From Saccharopolyspora erythraea NRRL 2338 (GTDB lineage Bacteria; Actinomycetota; Actinomycetes; Mycobacteriales; Pseudonocardiaceae): 64,000 nucleotides of DNA. The notes below the pieces were generated by a model. That model worked only from the letters and a program-made list of their open reading frames with translations. It was not told the origin of the DNA and ran no database searches. The number at the start of each line of letters is the position of its first letter. Within the stretch, counting starts at the first letter, position 1. A program made the position numbers and the translations under genes. The stretch is from assembly GCF_000062885.1 (NCBI RefSeq), contig NC_009142.1, positions 62,001 through 126,000 on the forward strand, in the 5' to 3' direction. This document shows positions 51,955 through 60,369 of this stretch, piece by piece.

Positions 51955-52113
51955 ACCTGCCAGGGTGACGACCGACCAGGAATTCCGCGTCCGCCGCAGG
52001 GGGAATGCTGAGGTCGATCCCTGGGACGATTCAGGCACCGTCCGTGGTGATCGGCGGCCCGCGGCGCCCGAACCGCGAGGGGATCCGCACGCGTTCGGGT
52101 GACGTCTCTGCCC

Positions 52114-52151
52114 TGAGTCCTTCCGGTCGCCACCGCGACCCGAAGGACTCA
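52114..52151 (-). terminator. Hairpin terminator behind the aldo/keto reductase gene
   Basis: GAGTCCTTCCGGTCGC (52115-52130) pairs with the complement at 52135-52150 except for one C/C mismatch, closing a CACC loop. It lies about 20 bases after the stop codon. Confidence 0.85.
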
Positions 52152-52170
52152 CGGGTGCGTTCGGCGGCGT

Positions 52171-53133
52171 TCAGCGCCGCAACGGCGGGCAGAGCGCGTC
52201 GATCTCCTCCATCTCGGCGGGCGTCGGCCGCCACTGCCCGGCCGCGGCGTTGGCCCGCACCTGCTCCGCCGTGGTCGCGCCGCTGATCACCGAGCCGACC
52301 GCCTCCTGCGCGGCCAGCCATCCGACCGCGATCGCCGTCATCTGCACGCCGCGCTGGTCGGCGAAGGCGCGCAGCCGCTCGATGCGCTCCCACGGCGCGT
52401 CGGCCAGCAGCTGGTCGCGACCCGCGAGCCTGCTGCCCTCCGGCGGTTCCTGGTCCCGCCGGTACTTGCCCGTGAGCAGGCCGTTGGCCAGCGGGAAGTA
52501 CGGGATGACGCCGACGCCGAACTTCTGGCAGGCCGGGATCACCTCCCGCTCGGCCTCCCGGGCCAGCAGCGAGTAGTGGTTCTGCGCCGAGACCGGCGTC
52601 GCCAGGCCGGCCGCGGTGGCCGTCCACGACGCGTCGGCGATCTGCCAGCCCGCGAGGTTGCAGTGCCCGACGTAGCGGATCTTGCCCTCGCGGATGAGGT
52701 CGTCGAGCACCGAGAGGGTTTCCTCCAGCGGTGTCACCGGATCGGGTCGGTGCAGCTGGTAGAGGTCGATCCAGTCGGTGCCCAGCCGCCGCAGCGAGGA
52801 CTCCACGGCGCGCCGCACGTAGCTGCGGGAGCCGCGGGCGGCGAAGTCGGGGCCGTTGTAGCCCTGCATGTCCATGCCGAACTTCGTCGCGATGATGGCG
52901 CTCTCGCGCCGGCCGGACAGGGCCTGCCCGAGCAGCTCCTCGCTGCGCCCGCGCGGGGAGCCGTAGACGTCGGCCACGTCGAAGAACGTGATGCCGCAGT
53001 CCAGAGCGGTGTTCACGACCTCCCTCGCGCCCGAGAGTGACTCCGTCGCCGTACCGGGCCTGCCGAGGTTGTTGCACCCCAGGCCGACCGCGCTGACCAC
53101 CAGACCGGATTCGCCCAGACGTCGCTGTTCCAC
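52171..53133 (-). CDS. Aldo/keto reductase
   Basis: The 320-residue (alpha/beta)8-barrel protein has the conserved tetrad: Asp and Tyr in FFDVADVYG, Lys in ATKFG and His in LYQLHRP. It ends with GWLAAQEAVGSVISGA, the NADPH phosphate-binding segment. Members reduce aldehydes or ketones with NADPH; the substrate is unknown. GTG at 53133 was chosen because VEQRRLGESGL aligns with the family start; an upstream TTG is possible. No close ribosome site is seen, so the mRNA may be leaderless. It is divergent from the UDP-glucose dehydrogenase gene. Confidence 0.88.
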   Translation of the reverse strand: MEQRRLGESGLVVSAVGLGCNNLGRPGTATESLSGAREVVNTALDCGITFFDVADVYGSPRGRSEELLGQALSGRRESAIIATKFGMDMQGYNGPDFAARGSRSYVRRAVESSLRRLGTDWIDLYQLHRPDPVTPLEETLSVLDDLIREGKIRYVGHCNLAGWQIADASWTATAAGLATPVSAQNHYSLLAREAEREVIPACQKFGVGVIPYFPLANGLLTGKYRRDQEPPEGSRLAGRDQLLADAPWERIERLRAFADQRGVQMTAIAVGWLAAQEAVGSVISGATTAEQVRANAAAGQWRPTPAEMEEIDALCPPLRR

Positions 53134-53285
53134 GGGGCGTGAGCCTAAACGGCGCAACACCGCTGGGACACATGCGACATACGTCCGGTGAACAGTTGCC
53201 CAAGTCGGTTCCGCTTTCGCGTGACTGTGCCACGATTCGAACGGAGAGGGCCGGGGCCTGGGATTTCGCCGAGAGGTGGTGTGCG

Positions 53286-54599
53286 GTGTTCGCCCGTCGG
53301 ATCGTTGTGGTGGGGACCGGTTACGTCGGGTTGACCACGGGTGCGTGTCTGGCGTCGTTGGGGCATCGGGTGGTGTGCAGCGATGTGGACGCGGCCAAGG
53401 TGGCGGCGTTGGCGCGGGGTGAGGTGCGGATTCTGGAGCCGGGGCTGGCCGAGTTGGTGGGTGAGGGGCTGGCCGCGGGGCGGTTGGAGTTCGCGGTGGG
53501 GTCGGCGGCGGCGGTGGCCGAGGCCGAGGTGGTGTTCTTGTGCGTGCCGACGCCGATGGGTTCGGGTGGTGCGGCGGATCTGGCGGCGGTGGAGTCGGTG
53601 GTGGCCGAGGTGGGTGAGTTGCTGCCGGCGGGGTGTGTGCTGGTGTGCAAGTCGACGGTGCCGGTGGGTACCTCGGCGCGGGTGGCCGAGCTGGTGGGGC
53701 GTGCGGATGTGGCGGTGGTGAGCAATCCGGAGTTCTTGCGTGAGGGTTCGGCGGTGCATGACTTCCTGAATCCGGATCGGATCGTGGTGGGTTCGGATTC
53801 GCAGGACGCGGCGGAGCGGGTGGCGGCGTTGTATGCGCGGTTGGGGGCGCCGACGGTGCTGACCGACGCGGCGAGCGCGGAGATGGTCAAGTACGCGGCG
53901 AACTGTTTTCTGGCGACGAAGTTGTCGTATGTGAACGCGGTGGCGGAGTTGTGCGAGCGGTTGGGTGCCGATATCGCGGATGTGACCGAGGGGATGGGGT
54001 TCGATCGGCGGATCGGGCAGTCGTTCCTGCAGCCGGGTCCGGGTTGGGGTGGGTCGTGTCTGCCGAAGGACACCGCGGCGTTGATGCGGGTGGCGGAGTC
54101 GGTGGAGTTCGAGTTCGGGTTGTTGCGGGAGACGATCGCGGCCAACGCGCGGCAGCGGGAGCGGATGGTGGACAAGGTCGCCGAGGCCTGCGGGGTGGGC
54201 GCGGGTGCGTCGTTGCGGGGTGTGCGGTTGGGGTTGTTGGGGTTGACGTTCAAGGCGGGTACGGATGATCTGCGGGATTCGCCGGCGATGGCGGTGGCGG
54301 GGTTGCTGGCGGCGCGGGGTGCGGAGCTGGTGGCCTACGACCCGGGGTTGCGGGGCGATGAGCCGGGGGTGGCGGAGTTGGTGACGTTGGTGGATGACCC
54401 GTATCAGGCGGCCAAGGGCGCGGCGGGGTTGGTGGTGCTGACCGAGTGGCAGGAGTTCCGGACGGTGGACTGGACGCGGGTGGCGGGGCTGTTGGAGGGC
54501 CCGGTGGTGGTGGATACCCGCAACCATCTGGATCCGGACGTGTTGCGGCGGGCGGGGTTGTCCTGGCGGGGTGTGGGCCGCACCCCGGTGACCCCCTGA
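53286..54599 (+). CDS. ugd: UDP-glucose 6-dehydrogenase
   Basis: This enzyme converts UDP-glucose to UDP-glucuronate for polysaccharide or exopolymer synthesis. The 437-residue protein has the Rossmann motif VVVGTGYVGLTTGA, FLCVPTPMGSGG, KSTVPVGT, NPEFLREG and the catalytic cysteine C258 in GWGGSCLPKDT. The C-terminal nucleotide-binding domain has FKAGTDDLRDSPA. The GTG start has AGAGGTGGTG upstream. Codon use differs sharply from the neighbours: TTG, GTG, GGG and GGT are common, and C-ending codons are scarce, which suggests recent transfer or special selection. Other glycan genes are not adjacent. Confidence 0.93.
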   Translation: MFARRIVVVGTGYVGLTTGACLASLGHRVVCSDVDAAKVAALARGEVRILEPGLAELVGEGLAAGRLEFAVGSAAAVAEAEVVFLCVPTPMGSGGAADLAAVESVVAEVGELLPAGCVLVCKSTVPVGTSARVAELVGRADVAVVSNPEFLREGSAVHDFLNPDRIVVGSDSQDAAERVAALYARLGAPTVLTDAASAEMVKYAANCFLATKLSYVNAVAELCERLGADIADVTEGMGFDRRIGQSFLQPGPGWGGSCLPKDTAALMRVAESVEFEFGLLRETIAANARQRERMVDKVAEACGVGAGASLRGVRLGLLGLTFKAGTDDLRDSPAMAVAGLLAARGAELVAYDPGLRGDEPGVAELVTLVDDPYQAAKGAAGLVVLTEWQEFRTVDWTRVAGLLEGPVVVDTRNHLDPDVLRRAGLSWRGVGRTPVTP

Positions 54600-55070
54600 C
54601 CCGACACACCGACCCCACCGGCACACCGACACACCGACCCGACCGGCACGCGACCTGCCCGGCACGCGACCTGCCCGGCACGCGACCTGGCCGACACGCG
54701 ACCTGCCCGGCACACCGACCTGGCCGACACGCGACCCGACCGGCACACCGACACGGCGGCCTCGACCGTCTGGCCCGGACCGGTAGGCAGGGCCGGACCG
54801 CCAAGCCCGACCGGCAACCTCGCCGACAGGGCCGGGCCGCCGAGCCCTGGCCGGCAGTCCGGGCCGTCCAGTTCCGGTCCCCTCGGTCTTGTCGGCTGAA
54901 TCGGACCACCAACCGCGGATCAGCACGCCGACCCGACCGCAACCTCGATCAGCACCGCACGATGACCGGCCATCCACCACCAGGTCGCCCCGCTCGCTCC
55001 GGGGCTGCCTTCCACCCACCGGATCGGCGGGATACCGCCTGGTCGGGTGTGGCCGAATAAGGTGGTTCGG
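54600..55070. other. 470-base gap with tandem repeats, no gene
   Basis: The start of the gap is dominated by CCGACACACCGACC- and GGCACGCGACCTG-type repeats; the rest (about 54760-55070) is C-rich and has weak imperfect repeats. No start codon with ribosome site and protein-like frame was found. The promoter of the gamma-glutamyltransferase-like gene should be in the last 100 bases. Confidence 0.6.
54645..54756. repeat. Tandem array of 16-base units
   Basis: Seven units of the type GGCACGCGACCTGCCC follow each other from 54645; the second and the first are identical and the others vary by one to three bases (one unit is 17 bases). Probably expanded by slippage downstream of the ugd gene. Confidence 0.8.
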
Positions 55071-56876
55071 GTGTTCACCACCCGCCCGGAGCTAGCAGGC
55101 ACGCACGGCATGGTCGCGTCCACCCATTGGCTGGCTTCGGCGGTGGGGATGGCCGTCCTCGAGGACGACGGGAACGCCTTCGACGCCGCGGTGGCGGCCG
55201 GGTTCGTGCTCCAGGTCGTCGAGCCGCACCTCAACGGCCCGGGCGGCGAGGTCCCCGCGCTGTTCGCCACCGCCGAGGACCCGCGGCCGCGCGCCCTGTG
55301 CGGGCAGGGTCCCGCTCCGCGCGGTGCGACCATCCGGCACTACCGCGACGAGCTCGGCCTGGAGCTGGTCCCGGGCACCGGCTTCCTCGCCACGACCGTG
55401 CCCGGCGCCTGGGACGGCTGGCTGACGCTGCTGCGCGACCACGGCACGAAGTCGCTGCGCGATGTCCTCAAGTACGCCATCGGCTACGCGCGCAACGGCT
55501 ATCCGGCGGTGGAGCGGATCGCCACCACCATCGCCACGGTCCGCGAGATGTTCACCGAGCACTGGCCGACCTCCGCCGAGCTGTGGCTGCTGCCGGGCGG
55601 CGAGGTGCCGCGGCCCGGAGCGTTGCTGCGCAATCCGGCGCTCGCCGGCACCTGGGAGCGGCTGCTGGCCGAGTCCGAGGCCGCCGCGACCGGTCGGGAG
55701 GCGCGCATCGACGCCGCCCGCCGGGCCTGGTCGCAGGGGTTCGTGGCGGAGGCGGTCGAGGAGTTCGTCCGCACCCCGCACCGCGACAACTCCGGCCGCG
55801 ACAACGCGGGCGTGATCATCGGCCAGGACCTGGCCGACTTCGAGGCCACCTACGAGGACCCGCTCACCGCGGACCTGCCCGGCGGTTGGACGCTGGCGAA
55901 GTTCGGCATCTGGTCGCAGGGCCCCGCACTGGTCCAGCAGCTGCGGATGCTGGAGGACGCCGAGGTCGGCTACGCCGACGGCGTCGCCGACGCCGCCACC
56001 GTGCACGCCGCCGCGGAGGCGGCCAAGCTCGCCTTCGCCGACCGCGAGGCCTGGTACGGCGACTCCGCCGAGGAGGGCGTGCTGGAGGACCTGGTGTCCC
56101 GCGACTACGCCGCCTCGCGCCGCGCGCTCATCGGCGAGCGCGCGTCGATGGAGCTGCGCCCCGGCGCTCCCGGCGGTCGGCGGGTCCGCCTGCCCGGCTT
56201 CGTCGCGCAGGAGCGCGGCGCGGGCGGCCCGAAGGACCCCAGCGGCGTCGGGCTCGGCGAGCCGACGGTTTCGCCGACCGGGGAGAGCCGGGGCGACACG
56301 GTCCACATCGACGTGGTCGACCGCTGGGGGAACATGGTGTCGGCGACGCCGTCCGGCGGCTGGCTCCAGTCCTCCCCGGCGATCCCCGGACTCGGTTTCT
56401 GCCTAGGCAGCCGGGCGCAGATGTTCTGGCTGGACGAGGGCCTGCCGAACTCGCTCGCCCCGGGCAGGCGCCCGCGCATCACGCTCAGCCCGTCGCTGGC
56501 GCTGCGCGACGGCGTGCCGGTGCTGGCCTTCGGCACCCCGGGTGGGGACCAGCAGGACCAGTGGCAGCTGTGCTTCTGGCTCGCGCACGTGCGGGCCGGC
56601 CTGAACCTCCAGGAGGCGATCGACTCGCCCGCCTGGCACAGCGGTGCCTTCCCCAGCTCCTTCTACCCGCGCACGTGGGAGCCGGGGCGGCTGGTCGTGG
56701 AGTCCCGCCTGGGCGAGGACCGCATCGCCGAGCTGCGCCGCCGCGGCCACGACGTGCTCGACGGCGGTCCGTGGGCGCTCGGCCGCCTGTCGGCGGTCTC
56801 CCGCGACCCCGAGACCGGCACGCTGCGCGCCGCGGCGAACGCGCGCGGCGCGCAGGGCTACGCGGCAGGGCGGTGA
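55071..56876 (+). CDS. Gamma-glutamyltransferase-family Ntn hydrolase
   Basis: The 601-residue precursor has the GGT/acylase fold. The catalytic Thr, which becomes the small-subunit N-terminus after self-cleavage, is T410 in SRGDTVHIDVVDRWG. Conserved surroundings are MVSATPSGGWLQSSP and FGTPGGDQQDQW. The N-terminal half has GMVASTHWLASAVGM and NGPGGEVPALF. No signal peptide is visible, which makes a cytoplasmic or non-classical location likely. Relatives include glutathione hydrolases and oxamate amidohydrolase-like enzymes. The GTG at 55071 was chosen with GGTGG upstream. Confidence 0.85.
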   Translation: MFTTRPELAGTHGMVASTHWLASAVGMAVLEDDGNAFDAAVAAGFVLQVVEPHLNGPGGEVPALFATAEDPRPRALCGQGPAPRGATIRHYRDELGLELVPGTGFLATTVPGAWDGWLTLLRDHGTKSLRDVLKYAIGYARNGYPAVERIATTIATVREMFTEHWPTSAELWLLPGGEVPRPGALLRNPALAGTWERLLAESEAAATGREARIDAARRAWSQGFVAEAVEEFVRTPHRDNSGRDNAGVIIGQDLADFEATYEDPLTADLPGGWTLAKFGIWSQGPALVQQLRMLEDAEVGYADGVADAATVHAAAEAAKLAFADREAWYGDSAEEGVLEDLVSRDYAASRRALIGERASMELRPGAPGGRRVRLPGFVAQERGAGGPKDPSGVGLGEPTVSPTGESRGDTVHIDVVDRWGNMVSATPSGGWLQSSPAIPGLGFCLGSRAQMFWLDEGLPNSLAPGRRPRITLSPSLALRDGVPVLAFGTPGGDQQDQWQLCFWLAHVRAGLNLQEAIDSPAWHSGAFPSSFYPRTWEPGRLVVESRLGEDRIAELRRRGHDVLDGGPWALGRLSAVSRDPETGTLRAAANARGAQGYAAGR

Positions 56877-57076
56877 CCAGCATCTGAGACATGTGACACA
56901 AGCGCGCCACATAGACTGCTGCATCGTGTCGAAGTAGTGGAGACACTGGTAGCGGGCGGTGCGCCAACACCGCCCGGACGGAGGGCGCATCGCACGTTCG
57001 GATGACTTCGGCGGAGTATTGCGAACACCACCCGTTCCACGCGGACGGCGACGGCTCTCGGTTGTTGGAGGGACGC

Positions 57077-59176
57077 ATGTCCGACACAGGCCTGCACGCG
57101 GACACCGACCAACCGGTCGGACCGCTGGGGCGGGCGCTGCGCGACTACGCCGTCTTCACCCTCGACCCGGACGGGCTGGTGACCAGCTGGAACCTGGGCG
57201 CCGAGCTGATCATCGGAGCGACGGCCTCCGAGGTGATCGGGCGCAGCGCCGCGGTGTTCCACACCGCCGAGCAGCGCGCCGAGGGGCACCCGGAGTGGGT
57301 GCTGGAGCAGGCGAGGAAGCTGGGCAGCCACGTCGACGAGGGCTGGCGGGTCCGCAAGGACGGCAGCCTGTTCTGGGCGCACGTGGTGACGACCGCGCTG
57401 TGGTCTTCCAAGGGTGAGCTCCGCGGCTACGCGAAGGTCGCCAGGGACGACACCGTCGTACACAACAAGCTGGAGCAGTCCTCGCGCCGGCTGGAGCAGT
57501 CCTCCCGGCTGTTCCGGGACCTGTTCTCGCTGACGCCGGTCGCGCTCGGGCTCTTCGACCGCCACGGCACGGTGCTCGACTGCAACATGGCGATGTGCGA
57601 GCTGTTCGGCCACCTGCCCGAGCGCTTGCGCGGCAGTCACGCCACCGCGCTGATCCCGCAGGACGCCCCTGCCCGCGAGCAGCTCGTCGAAGCGTTCGCG
57701 CGCGGCGTCCCGCCGGACGGGGAGAGCGTCCAGGAGTGCCGGCTGGTCCGCTCCGACGGCGAGCCGGTCTTCTGCGAGCTGCACATCGCCCGCGCCGAGG
57801 AGGACTCCGGCGAGCCGTTCTGGGTGGTGGTCTTCGAGGACGTCACCGACCGGTACCGGGAGGCCGAGTCGCTGCGCTACTGGGCCTACCACGACGAGCT
57901 CACCGGGCTGTGGAACCGCGCGGCCATCCCCGACCTGCTCGCCGACGCCCACCCCGACCGCGCCGCGGTGCTCTACTGCGACATCCGCAACTTCAGCCGG
58001 GTCAACGAGTCGCTCGGCTACCCGGCGGGCGACGAGGTGCTCGTCGCGCTGGCGCGGCGGCTGGAGGAGCACCTGCCCGAGGGCTGGCCGGTGGCCCGGG
58101 CGGCCGGTGACGAGTTCGCGGTGATCTGCCCGGACGTCGAGGAGGCGGGCGGGATCGCCGCGGTGGCGACCACCGTCTCGCGCGTCATGCACGCGGCGAT
58201 CGAGGTGCGCGGCGAGCGCATCCAGGTGTCATCGATGATCGGTGCGGCTGTGGCCAGCGAGTCCGGCGGCCGGGGCGAGGACCTGGTGCGGCTGGCCATG
58301 TCGGCGCTGGTGCGGGCGAAGAAGACCGGCCGCGTCGGGATCTCGATGGCCGAACCCGCGCTGATCGACTCGCTGGAGGGCAGGCTGCGGCTGGAGGCCG
58401 AGCTGCGGCGCGCGCTCGACCGCGACGAGCTGACCCTGCACTACCAGCCGCAGGTCGGCGCCGACGGCACGATCCGCTCCGCCGAGGCGCTGATCCGCTG
58501 GCCGCACCCGCAGCGGGGACTGCTGCACCCCGACGTGTTCCTGCCGATCGCCGACCAGAACGGCATGATGCCCGACATCGACCGCTGGGTGGTGCGCCGG
58601 GCGCTGCGCGACGCCGCGAGGTGGCCGGCACCGCGCGACGGTGAGCCGGTCGCGGTCTCGCTGAACATCGGTGAGCTGATGCCCGGCTACCCGATCTTCA
58701 CCGACCTGCTCGAACGCGCGGTGACCGAGACCGGCATCGACTGGAGCCGGATCATCGTCGAGCTGGTCGAGACCGCGATCGTCGACCTGCCCAGCCGGGT
58801 GCGCGCCGGGATGGCCGAGCTGACCGGCCGCGGCGTGCGGTTCGCGGTGGACGACTTCGGCACCGGCTACTCGTCGCTGAGCCGGGTGCGCGACTTCCCG
58901 GCGCAGATCATCAAGGTCGACCGCACCTTCGTCAGCGAGATCACCACCAGCCCGTACGACTTCGTCGTGGTGAAGGCGGTGACCGACCTGGCTGGCGCGC
59001 TGGGCTGCTCCTGCGTCGCCGAGGGCGTCGAGACGGTGGGGCAGTTCGACCGGCTGCGCAGCATCCCGATCGAGCGCTACCAGGGCTGGCTGTTCTCCAA
59101 GGCGGTTCCCTCGGCCGAGCTGGCCGACCTGATCGAGGCGGGCCCGATCCGGCCGGCCCTGGCCGTGGCCGAGTAG
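57077..59176 (+). CDS. PAS-PAS-GGDEF-EAL cyclic-di-GMP signalling protein
   Basis: The 699-residue protein can make and/or break cyclic di-GMP. Two PAS domains occupy about 15-140 (YAVFTLDPDGLVTSWNLGAE) and 150-265 (LDCNMAMCELFGHLPERL). The GGDEF domain follows, with the active-site signature AGDEF (G344-D345-E346-F347), and the EAL domain with E470-A471-L472 in AEALIRW, VELVETAIV, DDFGTGYSSL and EGVET. Both catalytic sites look competent although the first Gly of GGDEF is Ala. No membrane segment is present, so PAS ligands are cytoplasmic. The ATG has GGAGG upstream. Such proteins control development in actinomycetes. Confidence 0.93.
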   Translation: MSDTGLHADTDQPVGPLGRALRDYAVFTLDPDGLVTSWNLGAELIIGATASEVIGRSAAVFHTAEQRAEGHPEWVLEQARKLGSHVDEGWRVRKDGSLFWAHVVTTALWSSKGELRGYAKVARDDTVVHNKLEQSSRRLEQSSRLFRDLFSLTPVALGLFDRHGTVLDCNMAMCELFGHLPERLRGSHATALIPQDAPAREQLVEAFARGVPPDGESVQECRLVRSDGEPVFCELHIARAEEDSGEPFWVVVFEDVTDRYREAESLRYWAYHDELTGLWNRAAIPDLLADAHPDRAAVLYCDIRNFSRVNESLGYPAGDEVLVALARRLEEHLPEGWPVARAAGDEFAVICPDVEEAGGIAAVATTVSRVMHAAIEVRGERIQVSSMIGAAVASESGGRGEDLVRLAMSALVRAKKTGRVGISMAEPALIDSLEGRLRLEAELRRALDRDELTLHYQPQVGADGTIRSAEALIRWPHPQRGLLHPDVFLPIADQNGMMPDIDRWVVRRALRDAARWPAPRDGEPVAVSLNIGELMPGYPIFTDLLERAVTETGIDWSRIIVELVETAIVDLPSRVRAGMAELTGRGVRFAVDDFGTGYSSLSRVRDFPAQIIKVDRTFVSEITTSPYDFVVVKAVTDLAGALGCSCVAEGVETVGQFDRLRSIPIERYQGWLFSKAVPSAELADLIEAGPIRPALAVAE

Positions 59177-59203
59177 CAGAGTCCGAACTCACCCTGCGGA
59201 CCC

Positions 59204-60355
59204 TCAGGCCGCGAGCGACCGCCCGAGCAGCAGCATCCGCAGGGTGCGGGCGGTGGCGTCGGAGATCAGCTCGGGTGCGCGGCTGATGGCGTCGGCGAGG
59301 TCCACCGGACCGGTCAGTATCCCGGCGATGGCGTCGATGCCGATGTCGTAGCTGCTCTCCGCCCCGGGGCCGATGGTGCCGGTGATGGCCAGCACCGGCT
59401 TCCCGCGGCGCTTGGCCAGCCGGGCGACCTCGGCGGGGACCTTCCCGCGCGCGGTGGAGGCGTCGATGGCGCCCTCACCGGTGATCACCAGGTCGGCGAC
59501 GGCCAGGCGGCGGTCCAGGTCGGCCTGGTCGAACAGCACGTCGAACCGGGACCGCAGGGTGCCGCCGAGCCCGGCCGCGAGCCCGGCTCCGAGACCTCCG
59601 GAGGCGCCGCTGCCGGGCAGGTCGGCGATCCGCGCGCCGCCGTGCCCGCGCAGCAGGTCCGCCCAGATGCTCATGGCGGCCGCCATTTCCTCGACCTGCG
59701 CCGGAGTCGCGCCCTTCTGCGGTCCGAACACGCGGGCCACGCCGTGCGGCCCGGTCAGCACGTTGCTCGGGTTCGCGGCGATCACCAGCTTCACGCCGCG
59801 CAGCCGGGGGTCCAGGCCGCTGGTGTCGATGCGGCGTGCGCGGGCGAGTGCGTAGCCGCCGCTGCCGACGGGCCTGCCGGTGCTGTCGAGCACTCCCGCC
59901 CCCAGCGCCTGCAACGCCCCGGCACCGCCGTCGCAGATCCCGGAGTCGCCGCAGCCGACGACGACGCGGGTGGTGCCCGCGTCCAGCGCGGCCGCGATCA
60001 GCTCCCCGACGCCCCGGCTCGTGGTCAGCCCCGGGTCGCGGCGGCCGGGCGGCACCAGCGAGAGACCGGCGGCCGCGGCGACCTCGACGAACGCGGTGCG
60101 CGGCCCGTCGCCGCCGAGCAGCGCGAAGTGCGAGCGCACCGGCTCGCCGACCGGTCCGGTGACCACGACCGGCACCAGCTCGCCGCCGGTCGTGCCCGCG
60201 AGCTGCCGGGCCGACCCCTCCCCGCCGTCGATCAGCGGCATGGCGTCGACGACGGCCCGCGGCACCACGCGGCGGATGCCCGCGCCGATGGCATCGGCGA
60301 CCTCCCGCGCGTCGAGGCACTCCTTGAACCCGGTGGGAGCGACCAGGAATCGCAT
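59204..60355 (-). CDS. Glycerate 2-kinase (GlxK/GarK type)
   Basis: The 383-residue enzyme phosphorylates glycerate to 2-phosphoglycerate. Family signatures are MRFLVAPTGFKECLDA, DGGEGSARQL, GCGDSGICDGGAGALQALG, VIAANPSNVL, GPQKGATPAQVEEM and VITGEGAIDASTARGK. The ATG has GGAGG upstream. It is 14 bases downstream of an SLC13-type transporter, which may import glycerate or dicarboxylates, so the two likely form an operon. The adjacent region upstream of the transporter holds multiple TTGTGCACA sites that may control it. Confidence 0.92.
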   Translation of the reverse strand: MRFLVAPTGFKECLDAREVADAIGAGIRRVVPRAVVDAMPLIDGGEGSARQLAGTTGGELVPVVVTGPVGEPVRSHFALLGGDGPRTAFVEVAAAAGLSLVPPGRRDPGLTTSRGVGELIAAALDAGTTRVVVGCGDSGICDGGAGALQALGAGVLDSTGRPVGSGGYALARARRIDTSGLDPRLRGVKLVIAANPSNVLTGPHGVARVFGPQKGATPAQVEEMAAAMSIWADLLRGHGGARIADLPGSGASGGLGAGLAAGLGGTLRSRFDVLFDQADLDRRLAVADLVITGEGAIDASTARGKVPAEVARLAKRRGKPVLAITGTIGPGAESSYDIGIDAIAGILTGPVDLADAISRAPELISDATARTLRMLLLGRSLAA

Positions 60356-60369
60356 GATCTTTTCCTCCA

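Noticed and set aside
54645-54756. CRISPR or attachment site
   Set aside because: Units of 16 bases adjoin each other without spacers and no integrase or tRNA is nearby.
53145-55019. 624-codon minus-strand frame opposite ugd
   Set aside because: It is an Arg/His/Pro-rich antisense product generated by the unusual codon use of ugd.
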